IMG/VR virus record: IMGVR_UViG_3300009169_000028
Span: 1 to 53,471 of that record
Direction: 5' to 3' (one strand)
From: a virus
DNA length: 53,471 nucleotides
Shown in pieces: positions 22,527 to 30,847 of this stretch. Every line of letters starts with the position of its first letter. Position 1 is the stretch's first letter. The position numbers and the translations under genes are program-made. The notes beneath the pieces were generated by a model that saw only the letters and a list, made by a program, of their open reading frames with translations, searched no databases and was not told where the DNA came from.

Positions 22527-23932
22527 AAAGCCAGCGTCTCCTCGCGCGTGCGTTGCACGATGTTTCCGTAGTACGTCAGCTTGAACGTTCCGTCCTTCTG
22601 AGCCGCGCGCTTTGCCATCTCCATCCCTGTACCGCGCGCGGTCTTGTTCTCCGGGTGGGGTGTCAGCATCGTGCTCTGGACCCGCCGCGGGAGACCGGTG
22701 AGATCGACGTGTTTTTCTCGGCTGAAGATATCGTTCCAGAACCACTCAGACAGCATACTCAGCAGTGTGAGCTTGTGCAGCCTTTCGTATCGTTCGTGTG
22801 GCACCGTAAAGGCGAACGTCAGGTTCGCCGGGATGTCGCCGATCTCGTCGTCTTTGCTGCCGTGTCCGCTGCGCATGTTTGCTGTTGTGAACGCGAGGAT
22901 TGCTGCGAGGCAGCCGTCCAACAGCAGACCTACGTATTTTTCAGACATGCTGCCTGGCAAGCGGTGGATGAAAAGGTCCTTGTAGTAGTCAGCGACGTCG
23001 CGTGGGATGACTCTCGCCTCGATCCGTGAATCCGGTTTCACCTCGCCCGTGAAGAGTTTGAATCTGGCCTCGCCCAGCGTGATCTTTGCCCGGCTTACCT
23101 GTGGCGGGATCGGGTTACGATTGGCGACGATCCAGTTGATCGCTGCGCTCTTACTGTTGCTGGGACGATCGGCAAAGACAGACTGCCACGGCTCGCCCCA
23201 CAATGGCGCCGGGTCCTCATTGGGCGTCGCGTAGTACATCAGCGTCAAGGCGGGACTTGCGCCGAGCACCTGCATCAGCCGAGCGTAGTCTTTCTCAGTG
23301 AACTGCGCGACCTTGGGCTCGTCCCAGTCGAAGATCCGTTCGATTCCTTTGAACATCCGGCCATACCCGCCCGTGTACCGAGGCGGATTCACCAGCAGCA
23401 GCGCCTTCGGATCGCCTCGATACTCGTCCAGGGTCAGCCACATATCGCGCGCTTCGTACCGCAGCCCGCGCAGCGCCTGCGCCATCTCGACGATCGCTTC
23501 CATCAGTTGCCCGATGTAGTTTTCCGCCTCCTGCATCAGCTCGCGCTGGACGTGCTGGAGGAAGATCGTCTGATTTTTGCGGTCGTATTGCAGCACCCGG
23601 ATCGCATACATCACCGCAGCCGCTTTGGCGATCGGGGCGCCGTCCACGTATTTCCGCACGAGCTCGCCGATCTCACCGGCCTCGGGCTTCAGATCAAGGC
23701 GCCAATCATTGCTCATGATGGCCATGCCGAGAGCCGTCGAGTATAGCGAAATGTCACCGCAGACGATCCGCTCCGTCGGCGCGCCCGCCTCACGCGCGAC
23801 GGCTGCCAGTGAGAATGAGCCGCAGCACGGCACCACCACCACCGAGGCCTTGCTGGCCATCACTACGCTGGCGGTGTAACCGCGTGTCGGTCCGCGCGGG
23901 ATGCCCCTAAACAGGATGTCTGGATTCGACAT
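22493..23932 (-). CDS. SAM-dependent methyltransferase-like protein (anti-restriction type)
   Basis: A 479-residue protein with a SAM-binding strand-loop (VVVPCCGSFSLAAVA, then IVCGDISLYS) and an NPPRYTGGYGRMF box that resembles motif IV (NPPY) of adenine methyltransferases. This is the pattern of phage putative anti-restriction adenine methyltransferases. It heads the minus-strand packaging operon and overlaps the ParB-like gene by 34 bp. The start ATG at 23932 follows TGGAGGATCG. It may modify phage DNA before packaging. Confidence 0.65.
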   Translation of the reverse strand: MSNPDILFRGIPRGPTRGYTASVVMASKASVVVVPCCGSFSLAAVAREAGAPTERIVCGDISLYSTALGMAIMSNDWRLDLKPEAGEIGELVRKYVDGAPIAKAAAVMYAIRVLQYDRKNQTIFLQHVQRELMQEAENYIGQLMEAIVEMAQALRGLRYEARDMWLTLDEYRGDPKALLLVNPPRYTGGYGRMFKGIERIFDWDEPKVAQFTEKDYARLMQVLGASPALTLMYYATPNEDPAPLWGEPWQSVFADRPSNSKSAAINWIVANRNPIPPQVSRAKITLGEARFKLFTGEVKPDSRIEARVIPRDVADYYKDLFIHRLPGSMSEKYVGLLLDGCLAAILAFTTANMRSGHGSKDDEIGDIPANLTFAFTVPHERYERLHKLTLLSMLSEWFWNDIFSREKHVDLTGLPRRVQSTMLTPHPENKTARGTGMEMAKRAAQKDGTFKLTYYGNIVQRTREETLALWLQKFATKTR

Positions 23933-24367
23933 CGATCCTCCAGAACCGGGCAGGCTGATTTGAACAACCGTTTCCAGATTGAGCGTCTGGCGTCCTGACC
24001 GAGCCATGAGCCGGCTTGCGCCGACCCAGCACTAGACGATACCCGGACACAGCAAAATATACTATAGTCGCCCCACGATTCGGCGCGAGTTTCTGAATGT
24101 CTCCCGATTGTGCCGCTTGTTCACCCGCTGTCAGCAATTCCGGCCTGCGTACAGCCCCGCTAAGCAACGTAGTAACACCGCGCCATACTACCCTTCACCT
24201 GATCTACAATGCCCGCTTCCCCTTCGTATCGCCCCGTTTTTCACCTTAAGACATTGTGCAGTGCGAGATTCCTTTAACATTAACTCTCAAACGTCAGCAA
24301 TCATCGCACACTTGCCGTCCGCCTGCATTCTTGCAGAAACAAAACACAACCCGTTTTCAGTAACCTA
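23933..24367. other. Intergenic region between divergent operons, left part
   Basis: 435 bp without a supported gene. It is pyrimidine-rich on the plus strand and more AT-rich than its surroundings. A TATAGT box on the minus strand at 24061-24066 could be a -10 for the packaging operon, but no good -35 is seen. A TTG-started minus-strand frame (24167-23907) is not convincing. Confidence 0.5.
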
Positions 24368-24395
24368 TTGATTATATTATGCTGTCTGGTATAAT
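24368..24395 (+). promoter_or_regulatory. Sigma70-type promoter TTGATT-N16-TATAAT
   Basis: The -35 TTGATT (24368-24373) and -10 TATAAT (24390-24395) lie in the most AT-rich spot of the region. Transcription would start near 24402, leaving a leader of about 330 nt before the RadC-like gene. Confidence 0.6.
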
Positions 24396-24401
24396 AATAA
24401 T

Positions 24402-24697
24402 GTAGACATAAGAACTTTGACAACCGCATAGCCCTCCCGGAACCTACGGACAAATGCTGACAGTCGGGAAAATCGGGAAACCCGCCCTACACCGCAAGGA
24501 CAAGCGAACCTCCCCTCACTGAGTACCGACCCACAAACGCAAGAGACAACCCGAAAGGCGCAAGGTCCGGAACAAGAGGCAACAGTACGCGAAACGCCCC
24601 GGCGAAAAGCCGGACACCGCCCGACATCACCAGCGCGGCGGGAACATCGCCGGGGTGTCACCGGGAAAGCGGCCCGGTCTGAATGAGCGATTCATAT
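24402..24697 (+). ncRNA. Candidate structured leader RNA
   Basis: About 300 nt of untranslated sequence between the promoter and the RadC-like gene. Stems with purine loops: CCGGC-GAAAA-GCCGG (24599-24613), CGGCG-GGAACAT-CGCCG (24636-24652) nested in GACACC/GGTGTC (24613-24618 with 24654-24659), and CCGGG-AAAGCGG-CCCGG (24661-24677). Unpaired parts are A-rich (GAAA, CAAG, AACA). This is the look of a structured RNA, not of a coding region. No known class recognised. Confidence 0.4.
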
Positions 24698-24717
24698 CCC
24701 ATAATCTGTCTACCCGG
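24698..24717 (-). promoter_or_regulatory. Bipartite motif, reverse copy (CCGGGTA-N7-TATGGG)
   Basis: A reverse copy with 14-bp offset, ending 14 bp before the RadC-like start codon; the ribosome site AAGGAG follows directly. Confidence 0.65.
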
Positions 24718-24731
24718 AAGGAGAACCCACC

Positions 24732-25418
24732 ATGAAGCCCAAACTCACCGCCAAGGAACTCTACTACAGCGATCGTTGCCAGAACTATGAGGCCCTCACG
24801 CCGGCCCAGCAAGCGGTCTTTCGAGGCAGCGTCACCTGGCGCGCCAGTCACGCCTACCTGGGCAGCGAGGAGGCCACGTACATCGAAGCCATCTGCAAGC
24901 GCATCGAGATGCCGGTCCCGTCCATGTTCTCCGCCGAAGAGACGGCTGAGCGCAATGCTCATCCGATGCTCCGCCAGATCATGGTCCCGATCTACAAGCT
25001 GCTGATGGTCAAGGATTCGTCAATCCGGGCCGCCGTCCCGAACAAGGTCAAGCAGCCGGCCGACATCTACAATCTGCTCACGGTCTACTCGCAGGGCTTG
25101 GATCGCGAGCACCTGATCGTCATCATGCTCGACACGAAGAATGCCGTCATCGGCATCAACACGGTGACGATCGGCAGCCTCAATTCCGCAGTCGTCTGTA
25201 TGCGAGAGGTCTTCAAGCCGGCGATCCTGGCCAACGCGGCCGCCATTATCGTCTCGCACAATCACCCGTCGGGTGACCCGACCCCATCCGCTGAGGACGT
25301 GGCAGTCACCCGCCAGATCGTGGATGCTGGGAAGCTGCTCAGCATCGACGTTCTCGATCACATCGTTTGCGGCGATGGGCGCTATGTCTCGCTCAAAGAG
25401 CGCGGGCTCGGATTCTAG
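24732..25418 (+). CDS. RadC-like JAB-domain protein
   Basis: A 228-residue protein whose C-terminal half is a RadC JAB domain: [19 protein letters not shown], then [18 protein letters not shown] with the metal-binding H-x-H-x10-D residues. The N-terminal 100 residues are not the usual RadC helix-hairpin-helix. RadC-type proteins are common on mobile elements; their reaction is unproven. It is followed by a zinc protein and a ParB, a grouping typical of plasmid-like modules. Confidence 0.8.
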   Translation: MKPKLTAKELYYSDRCQNYEALTPAQQAVFRGSVTWRASHAYLGSEEATYIEAICKRIEMPVPSMFSAEETAERNAHPMLRQIMVPIYKLLMVKDSSIRAAVPNKVKQPADIYNLLTVYSQGLDREHLIVIMLDTKNAVIGINTVTIGSLNSAVVCMREVFKPAILANAAAIIVSHNHPSGDPTPSAEDVAVTRQIVDAGKLLSIDVLDHIVCGDGRYVSLKERGLGF

Positions 25419-25441
25419 CCTAGTAGGGGCAGGAGGATAAG

Positions 25442-25660
25442 ATGCCGCAAGATGAGTTGTTCGATACGACGGAGGCCTCGCCGCTGTTCGCCGGCATTCC
25501 GGTGCCGGCGACGCATGATGAGCGACCGGCTAGACATCCCAGCTTCAGCCAGCAGGCTCTGTTCTGCTTTCGGTGCCACACTCAGTCCATTCAATTGCTG
25601 CTGGCCCGCGACGGCCACCGCTACTGCGCTGCGTGCGCACAGACACTGCCGAGGAGATAA
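25442..25660 (+). CDS. Small zinc-finger protein
   Basis: A 72-residue protein with one zinc site (FCFRCHTQ and RYCAACAQT) behind AGGAGG. Lies between RadC-like and ParB genes. Function unknown. Confidence 0.55.
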   Translation: MPQDELFDTTEASPLFAGIPVPATHDERPARHPSFSQQALFCFRCHTQSIQLLLARDGHRYCAACAQTLPRR

Positions 25661-25663
25661 CCC

Positions 25664-26635
25664 ATGACCGAGATCATCTCCATTCCCGTTTCTCAGATCA
25701 TTCCAGGAGCCAATGACCGCAAGATCTTCGACCTGGCGAAGCTACAGGATTTGGCGGCCAGCATCGCCGAGCACGGCCTGGCGCAGCCGATCACCGTGCG
25801 TCCCATCGGCAACCGCTGCCCGGTCTGCGGCAGCATCCTGAGCGGTCAAGAGTTCCTCTGCTATGACCGTTCGCACAAGTCGTTCATCACATCCGAGACG
25901 ATCTACCAGATCGTCGCCGGCGAGCGCCGCTTCAGGGCGATCAGCGAGGTATTGAAGCTGGCGACGGCGCCGTGCATCGTCCGGGAGGACCTGGACGACG
26001 AGGCCGCCAGCGCCATCATGCTGGCGGAGAACACGGGGCGAGCCGATCTGAATCCCATTGAGGAGGCTAACGCCTACCAGGTCCGTAGCGATCGTTTCGG
26101 CTGGACACCGGAGCACATTGCGGAGGTGGCCGGGGTGAGTGTGGAGACGGTGAAGCAGCGCCTCTCACTGCTCCGGCTGATCCCGGATGCGCAGACCCTC
26201 GTGGCGCACGGTCATCTGCCTATCGGCCATGCGGCAGCGCTGGCCACCCTCGACAGCTACCGCCAGGTCATCGCGCTGCGCGTGTACCAGGAGAGCAAAC
26301 ACCTGCTGCCCCTGGCTGATTTCCGCTCCATCGTCTGCCGGCTGGAGGACGAACAGAACCAAGACGCTCTGTTTGATCTCGAAGCCTACTTCGTCGCCGT
26401 CGCCCAGCAATCCGACCAGCCCACGCGCGGCAAGGATGCGGCGGTGCGGGTACCCACCCGAGCCGATCTGCCGCCGGTCAGGTTGCTCCAGAAGAGCAAC
26501 GCCAGCACGATCATCGCAGAATACATCGCTGAGCTACAGCAGGCCGGCCACGACATCGAAGCCGCGACCATCGGCACGCTCTATGATGCATTGATCCGTG
26601 GGAACTTCATGCGCGTTCCGTTGACAGTCCGCTAA
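25664..26635 (+). CDS. ParB/Spo0J-family protein
   Basis: A 323-residue ParB: SIPVSQIIPGANDRKIF, LQDLAASIAEHGLAQPITV, an inserted CPVCGS zinc knuckle, then IVAGERRFRA (ParB box) and an HTH (FGWTPEHIAEVAGVSVETVK). Length and order are those of partition ParBs, but no ParA is encoded nearby. The zinc insertion within the ParB domain is unusual. Confidence 0.8.
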   Translation: MTEIISIPVSQIIPGANDRKIFDLAKLQDLAASIAEHGLAQPITVRPIGNRCPVCGSILSGQEFLCYDRSHKSFITSETIYQIVAGERRFRAISEVLKLATAPCIVREDLDDEAASAIMLAENTGRADLNPIEEANAYQVRSDRFGWTPEHIAEVAGVSVETVKQRLSLLRLIPDAQTLVAHGHLPIGHAAALATLDSYRQVIALRVYQESKHLLPLADFRSIVCRLEDEQNQDALFDLEAYFVAVAQQSDQPTRGKDAAVRVPTRADLPPVRLLQKSNASTIIAEYIAELQQAGHDIEAATIGTLYDALIRGNFMRVPLTVR

Positions 26636-26649
26636 CCGTGCGGTATAGT
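26621..26649 (+). promoter_or_regulatory. Sigma70-type promoter TTGACA-N17-TATAGT
   Basis: A near-consensus promoter (-35 26621-26626, -10 26644-26649) overlapping the end of the ParB gene, 24 bp before the DUF488 gene. It should be a strong constitutive promoter for DUF488 and the HTH gene. Confidence 0.75.
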
Positions 26650-26673
26650 ATTTTCACAACAAGGAGCAATCTC

Positions 26674-27114
26674 ATGTCTGCCAAGCCCAAAATCTACACT
26701 ATCGGCTACAGCGGTCGCACTCCGAGCGAGCTACTGGAGATCGTAGAGCTCCTCGGCGCGCAACTTGTTGATGTACGCTACTCTCCCGCCTCCCGGCTGC
26801 CGCAGTGGTCCGGGCTGCGGCTTCGCCAGCTCTTCGGCGAGCGGTATACTCACCTGCGCCAGTTCGGCAACGTCAACTACAAGAACGGCGGACCGATCCA
26901 ACTCGTGGATTACGCGTCCGGCAAGGTCTATCTCGATGCACTGGAGCGCCCTGCCATCCTGATGTGCGTGTGCTCCAACCCGGCCATCTGCCATCGCACC
27001 ACTATCGCTAACTTGCTGCGGGCCGATGGCTTCGAGGTAGTGGAGTACCATGACGCCCGGCCGCCCAGTGATGCCATGGCCATAGCGCCCAACCCGCAAA
27101 TGGAGTTGTTTTGA
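26674..27114 (+). CDS. DUF488 family protein
   Basis: A 146-residue protein with the DUF488 signature: IYTIGYSGRTPSELLEIV, LVDVRYSPASRLPQW, and CVCSNPAICHRTTIANLL (the conserved Cys-x-C and CHR). The molecular function is unknown. It begins behind AAGGAGC and has its own promoter. It overlaps the next gene by TGATG. Confidence 0.8.
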   Translation: MSAKPKIYTIGYSGRTPSELLEIVELLGAQLVDVRYSPASRLPQWSGLRLRQLFGERYTHLRQFGNVNYKNGGPIQLVDYASGKVYLDALERPAILMCVCSNPAICHRTTIANLLRADGFEVVEYHDARPPSDAMAIAPNPQMELF

Positions 27115-27305
27115 TGGAGCTGTTTTCGACGGCTGAGGCGGCTGCGTATCTCGGTGTCAAGCCGGAGACGGTCAAGTATCATGTGTACCAGGTGAAGGAC
27201 CTGGTCCCTGATAAGCTGGTTGGTAAGACCCTCGTGTTCACGCGGGAGACACTGGACGAGTTCATGACGCGCAAGCGGTCGGTTGGGAGGCCGGCGACGA
27301 AGTGA
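27114..27305 (+). CDS. Excisionase-type (HTH_17/MerR-like) protein
   Basis: A 63-residue protein: FSTAEAAAYLGVKPETVKYH followed by KTLVFTRETLDEFM, the compact winged HTH of excisionase-family proteins. It could be the directionality factor for an integrase here, or a late regulator. It ends 10 bp before tandem terminators. Confidence 0.7.
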   Translation: MELFSTAEAAAYLGVKPETVKYHVYQVKDLVPDKLVGKTLVFTRETLDEFMTRKRSVGRPATK

Positions 27306-27315
27306 CCTGACCTCG

Positions 27316-27356
27316 CGTCCCCTCGCCTACACCGTGTAGGCGAGGGGACGTTTTTT
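27316..27356 (+). terminator. Very strong intrinsic terminator
   Basis: A perfect 15-bp stem (CGTCCCCTCGCCTAC at 27316-27330, complement at 27336-27350), 5-nt loop and six Ts. Confidence 0.9.
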
Positions 27357-27361
27357 GTTTG

Positions 27362-27404
27362 GCGCCCTGCAGTCCCCGGCTGAGGATTGTAGGGCGCTTT
27401 TTTT
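27362..27404 (+). terminator. Second tandem terminator
   Basis: Stem GCGCCCT/AGGGCGC (27362-27368, 27391-27397) with an internal partly paired arm, followed by seven Ts. With the previous hairpin it isolates the late genes from upstream transcription. Confidence 0.85.
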
Positions 27405-27481
27405 GGTTTAACCGTGGGATGAGTTTGAAGATCACGCGCTGTTAAGGCGGTGGGGTGTGATATTTTGGACGACAACAGGTT

Positions 27482-27501
27482 CCGATAAGAGGTGTACTCG
27501 G
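27482..27501 (-). promoter_or_regulatory. Bipartite motif, reverse copy (CCGAGTA-N7-TATCGG)
   Basis: A perfect left half and the TATCGG variant, 17 bp before the first late gene. It is inverted relative to the TATCGG copy at 19877. Confidence 0.65.
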
Positions 27502-27518
27502 TGGTGGGGAGGGGTGGC

Positions 27519-27974
27519 ATGGCAGCTCCATTGTTCAGTGTGTTGAGTCAGGCGTTTAGCGAGGCGTTCACGCTGCTGGCGAGTGCGGCCAGGACGGTGA
27601 CAGTGGGGACGAATGGGGCGGCGGTGGCGGGGTTCGGGCGCTTCCGCCGTTTGATTTTGCTGCTGGATGTGACGGCGGCGGCGACGGATGCCGGGGATAC
27701 GCTCGATGTCTACGTGGACGGGTCGGTGGATAATCTGACCTGGTTCAACGTGGCGCATTTCACGCAGGTGGTGGGCAACGGCGGGGCGAAGAAGTTCGTT
27801 GCGGTGTTGGATGCCTCGAATCCGGGCACATCGGTGTTCGATGTGACGGCGGATGCGGCGGCGGGCGCGGTGCGGCCGGCCGCTTTTGCGTTGTATCTGC
27901 GGGCGCGCTGGGTGATCGTGGATGCGGACGGGGATGGCGGTTTCACGTTCAGCGTGACCGGCTATGGTCAGTAG
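27519..27974 (+). CDS. Minor virion protein candidate
   Basis: A 151-residue beta-rich protein (FGRFRRLILLLDVTAAATDA, LDVYVDGSVDNLTWFNVAHF), of the type found as head decoration or fibre-associated proteins in phage structural clusters. The first late gene, behind GGGGAGGGG. Confidence 0.6.
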   Translation: MAAPLFSVLSQAFSEAFTLLASAARTVTVGTNGAAVAGFGRFRRLILLLDVTAAATDAGDTLDVYVDGSVDNLTWFNVAHFTQVVGNGGAKKFVAVLDASNPGTSVFDVTADAAAGAVRPAAFALYLRARWVIVDADGDGGFTFSVTGYGQ

Positions 27975-27982
27975 GCGGGCGT

Positions 27983-28138
27983 GTGGAACGGGTGTGTCAG
28001 AAATGCGGGCGGGTGTATCGGGGGCTGGTGTGCCAGGCGTGCCATCCGAGGCGGAAGAAGGCGGAGGCTGAGGTCAAGTCGAAGGCTGAGGTCAAGGCTG
28101 AGACTGAGGCTGAGGTCAAGGCGAGTGAGGATGTGTGA
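27983..28138 (+). CDS. 51-residue zinc ribbon with AEVK tail
   Basis: From GTG 27983 the frame reads VERVCQKCGRVYRGLVCQAC (one zinc ribbon), then a Lys/Glu/Ala-rich tail of repeated (K)AEVK units. Its stop overlaps the ATG of the capsid gene (TGATG), a sign of real coupling. Perhaps a capsid-assembly or decoration peptide; unproven. Confidence 0.55.
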   Translation: MERVCQKCGRVYRGLVCQACHPRRKKAEAEVKSKAEVKAETEAEVKASEDV

Positions 28139-30846
28139 TGAAGAAGCAAGTTGCAGTGAGCCGGCCGCTGGCGGAGGTGACGAAGGGATCGTTCGAGTAT
28201 GCGGCGGACGAGGTGGGGCGGGCGTTCCGGAATGAGTTTGGGGCGCCAGAGTCGCCGGGGATGGCGGAGTACTACCCAGTTGAAACGTTCTCGGATGCGC
28301 TGATCGTGTCCGAGTGGTCGAGCGACGAGGGACCGGACGAGTTCTATCGGGTGCCGTACACGAGGGACGCCGACGGGAAGATCGTCTTCGCAGTGCGGGA
28401 TGCGTGGGAGCCGGTGGAGCTGACGTATCAGGCGCGGACGGAAGACGAGGGTCAGGGGACAGGGGTCAGGGGTCAGGAGTCGGTGGAACGGGCGCCAGGC
28501 CAGCGCCGGCGGCTGGAGGAAAACGTGGGGCCGCGGGCGGAGCTGGCGGAAGGGGCTGCGGGCAATGGGGCGACGCGGCGGATTCGGATCGCCGGGCTGA
28601 TGCAGGCGGGAGTGATCAACGGGAACGGGCGGCGCTATCCTGCGCACGTGCTCGAGGCGGCGGTCGCGGAGTGGCGCGATCATCTGCGCGAGAGTGCCGG
28701 GCAGGGCCGTTTGAAGATACTGACGGGCGAGGTGGAACATCCGGGCGACAAGGGGAAGCGGGGCGCGCAGTTCCTGGAGACGGTGGTGCGGTGGACGAAT
28801 GTGACGTTCGACGGCGCTAACGTGGACGTGGCAGGCGAGTTGATCTTGACCACACGGGGACGGGATGTGGCGACGCTGATGGAGTCCGGCGTGCGGCCTG
28901 GCGGGTCCGTCAGGGGTTTCTACGAGGCGAAGGTGGTGCGGGAAGGCGACCGGTCGGTTGAGGATGTGGCGTGGTGCCAGATCACCGGGGCCGATCTGGT
29001 CGGGGATCCGTCGTTCGAGAATGCGGCGGATTTGTTGGAGAGCAGAGCCAGGGGACAGGGGTCAGGGGACAGGAGTCAGGAGTCAGGGGTCAGGAGTCAG
29101 GGGTCCGACCTGGACGAGAGCAATAGGGGAGATGACGAGATGGATGCTGAGACGCTGGCTGAGATGATCAAGGCGCATCCCGAGCTGTTCAAGGGGATCG
29201 TGGCCGAGAGCGTGAAGGAGATGACCGAGGCGCAGCGGGTGGATCTGGAGAAGCAGATCCGCACGGCGCTGGGGGTCGGGGAGTCGGCGGACCTGGTGCA
29301 GGCGCTGACCGAGGCGGCCGAGGCGAAGAAGCAGATGGCCGAGCAGGCCCGGGTGAAGGCGATCACTGAGGCGGTGACCGCGGCGACGAAGGACCTGCCC
29401 TACGGCAAGGCGCTGAACGAGATGTTCGCCGTCGAGCTGCGCGAGAGCGTGCAGGATGCGGGCGAGGTGGCGGCCAGGGCGGCCGGGCTGCGCAAGCGGT
29501 ACGATGCCATGAGGAGCGCCGCGATTCTGGGTGGCATGGGGCATGGCGTCCAGGTGCTGGGACCGGTGATCGAGTCTGAGGCCGGCGTGCCGGAGTTCGC
29601 CCGGGCGAGCCACGAGTTCACCGAGAGCATGATCGCCCGCGGCATCGCGACCCGGCGCAATCTGCGCGAGTCGACGAAGGTCAACGACGTGATGGCGCGG
29701 CGGGTGCTGGAGCGGTTCGACCAGGTCAACCGACTGCCGCTGATGCGCGAGGCGCAGCTCCAGGAGACCGAGCTGAGCACCGATCTGAACCTGCCGTACT
29801 CCGTGAGCCGGGCGATCCTGGCCGAGGTGTGGCCGTCCCTGATCGCCACCAGCATCTTCGATGTGGACGTGACCGATCAGTCCCCGACTCGCGTTTATTA
29901 CGAGGACTACGCGGACGTGAGCGGCAAGCACGTGGCGGTCACAGACGAGGCCGTGACGCTGGAGACGGGCGAGTGGGTGAGCTTCGCTCACAAGATGGTC
30001 CAGCCGGGCACGGTGGTGGTGCAGCTCGCGAACGACACGGGGACCTACGTCGAGGGCACGGACTACGTGATCGACTATCTCGACGGGGCGATCTGGGGGC
30101 TGGGCGCGAATATCGCGGACCATACGGCGCTCCATGTCGACTACCACTATGACTCGGTGCGCGAGGGCGAGAATACCGAGATTCAGCGTGGCAAGGCGAC
30201 GCTGGCCTACGGTACGCTCGACTGCAAGGCCAATCGGCTGGCGACCCAGATCACCAACGAGGCGATCGTGTTCTCCCGCTCGCAGATGGGGTGGGATGCG
30301 ACGGCCCGGACGCTGGCGATGCTGGTGGCTGAGCTGCGCCGGGAGATCGACGCGGCGCTGATGTTCAACGCGCTGGGGCAGGCGTTGAAGGTGGCCACCA
30401 ACTCCGGCGGCACCTGGACGGCGGCCACCGATCCGCTGATCGACCTGGTCAGCTACATCGGCATCGCCAAGGTCAAAGTGGAGAAGCGGTACTTCGAGCC
30501 GACCTTCGTGCTTGTCTCCTCGACGACCTCGGACACCCTGGGCAACTGGGACGGCTTCACCGCGGCGGGCAGCCGCGCCGATGTGGCGTTGAACGCCAAC
30601 GGCTACGTCGGGCGGGTCAAGGGTCTGCCGGTGTTCAAGAGCACCGAGTTCTCCGACGCGTACGCGTTGGTCGGCAACCGGCAGGTGGTGCACTACCGCA
30701 TCTACCAGCCGATGGCGCTGAAGGGGCCGTTCCCGTCCTACGGGACGAACCGGCTGCTGGTGGCGGCGGATCAGTGGTATGCCGAGCAGTACGACGGGGC
30801 GATCAGCCCGGTGGCGGGAAAGGCGAGTTACGCGAAGATTGCGTAG
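28138..30846 (+). CDS. Prohead protease - scaffold - major capsid fusion
   Basis: A 902-residue chain. Residues about 148-300 are a gp21-like (S80) prohead protease: GVINGNGRRYP (158-168), GEVEHPG with His 201, and GGS with Ser 257. Residues 335-465 are a charged helical scaffold (MTEAQRVDLEKQIRTAL region). About 480-902 is an HK97-fold-like capsid domain (RLPLMREAQLQETELST, STTSDTLGNWDGF, GLPVFKSTEFSDAYALVG). Two translated heptamer repeats lie at about 105-115 and 304-323. An in-frame ATG at 29140 (residue 335) behind AGGGGAG could start scaffold-capsid alone. These parts are usually separate genes. Confidence 0.8.
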   Translation: MKKQVAVSRPLAEVTKGSFEYAADEVGRAFRNEFGAPESPGMAEYYPVETFSDALIVSEWSSDEGPDEFYRVPYTRDADGKIVFAVRDAWEPVELTYQARTEDEGQGTGVRGQESVERAPGQRRRLEENVGPRAELAEGAAGNGATRRIRIAGLMQAGVINGNGRRYPAHVLEAAVAEWRDHLRESAGQGRLKILTGEVEHPGDKGKRGAQFLETVVRWTNVTFDGANVDVAGELILTTRGRDVATLMESGVRPGGSVRGFYEAKVVREGDRSVEDVAWCQITGADLVGDPSFENAADLLESRARGQGSGDRSQESGVRSQGSDLDESNRGDDEMDAETLAEMIKAHPELFKGIVAESVKEMTEAQRVDLEKQIRTALGVGESADLVQALTEAAEAKKQMAEQARVKAITEAVTAATKDLPYGKALNEMFAVELRESVQDAGEVAARAAGLRKRYDAMRSAAILGGMGHGVQVLGPVIESEAGVPEFARASHEFTESMIARGIATRRNLRESTKVNDVMARRVLERFDQVNRLPLMREAQLQETELSTDLNLPYSVSRAILAEVWPSLIATSIFDVDVTDQSPTRVYYEDYADVSGKHVAVTDEAVTLETGEWVSFAHKMVQPGTVVVQLANDTGTYVEGTDYVIDYLDGAIWGLGANIADHTALHVDYHYDSVREGENTEIQRGKATLAYGTLDCKANRLATQITNEAIVFSRSQMGWDATARTLAMLVAELRREIDAALMFNALGQALKVATNSGGTWTAATDPLIDLVSYIGIAKVKVEKRYFEPTFVLVSSTTSDTLGNWDGFTAAGSRADVALNANGYVGRVKGLPVFKSTEFSDAYALVGNRQVVHYRIYQPMALKGPFPSYGTNRLLVAADQWYAEQYDGAISPVAGKASYAKIA
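28449..28481 (+). repeat. Heptamer repeat family A
   Basis: GGGGACA, GGGGTCA and GGAGTC units inside the capsid fusion gene, before the protease domain. Confidence 0.75.
29048..29103 (+). repeat. Heptamer repeat family A at protease-scaffold junction
   Basis: Eight heptamer units translated without a stop, exactly between the end of the protease domain and the start of the scaffold; the longest copy in the window. Confidence 0.8.
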
Positions 30847-30847
30847 A

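Noticed and set aside
23907-24167. Minus-strand gene of about 86 codons upstream of the methyltransferase
   Set aside because: It needs a TTG start without ribosome site and overlaps the well-supported methyltransferase start.
24377-24661. Minus-strand gene of 94 codons opposite the leader region
   Set aside because: Its residue composition (many Arg, Ser, Cys, Val in a repeat-free stretch) and lack of a ribosome site suggest a chance frame; the plus strand looks like structured RNA.
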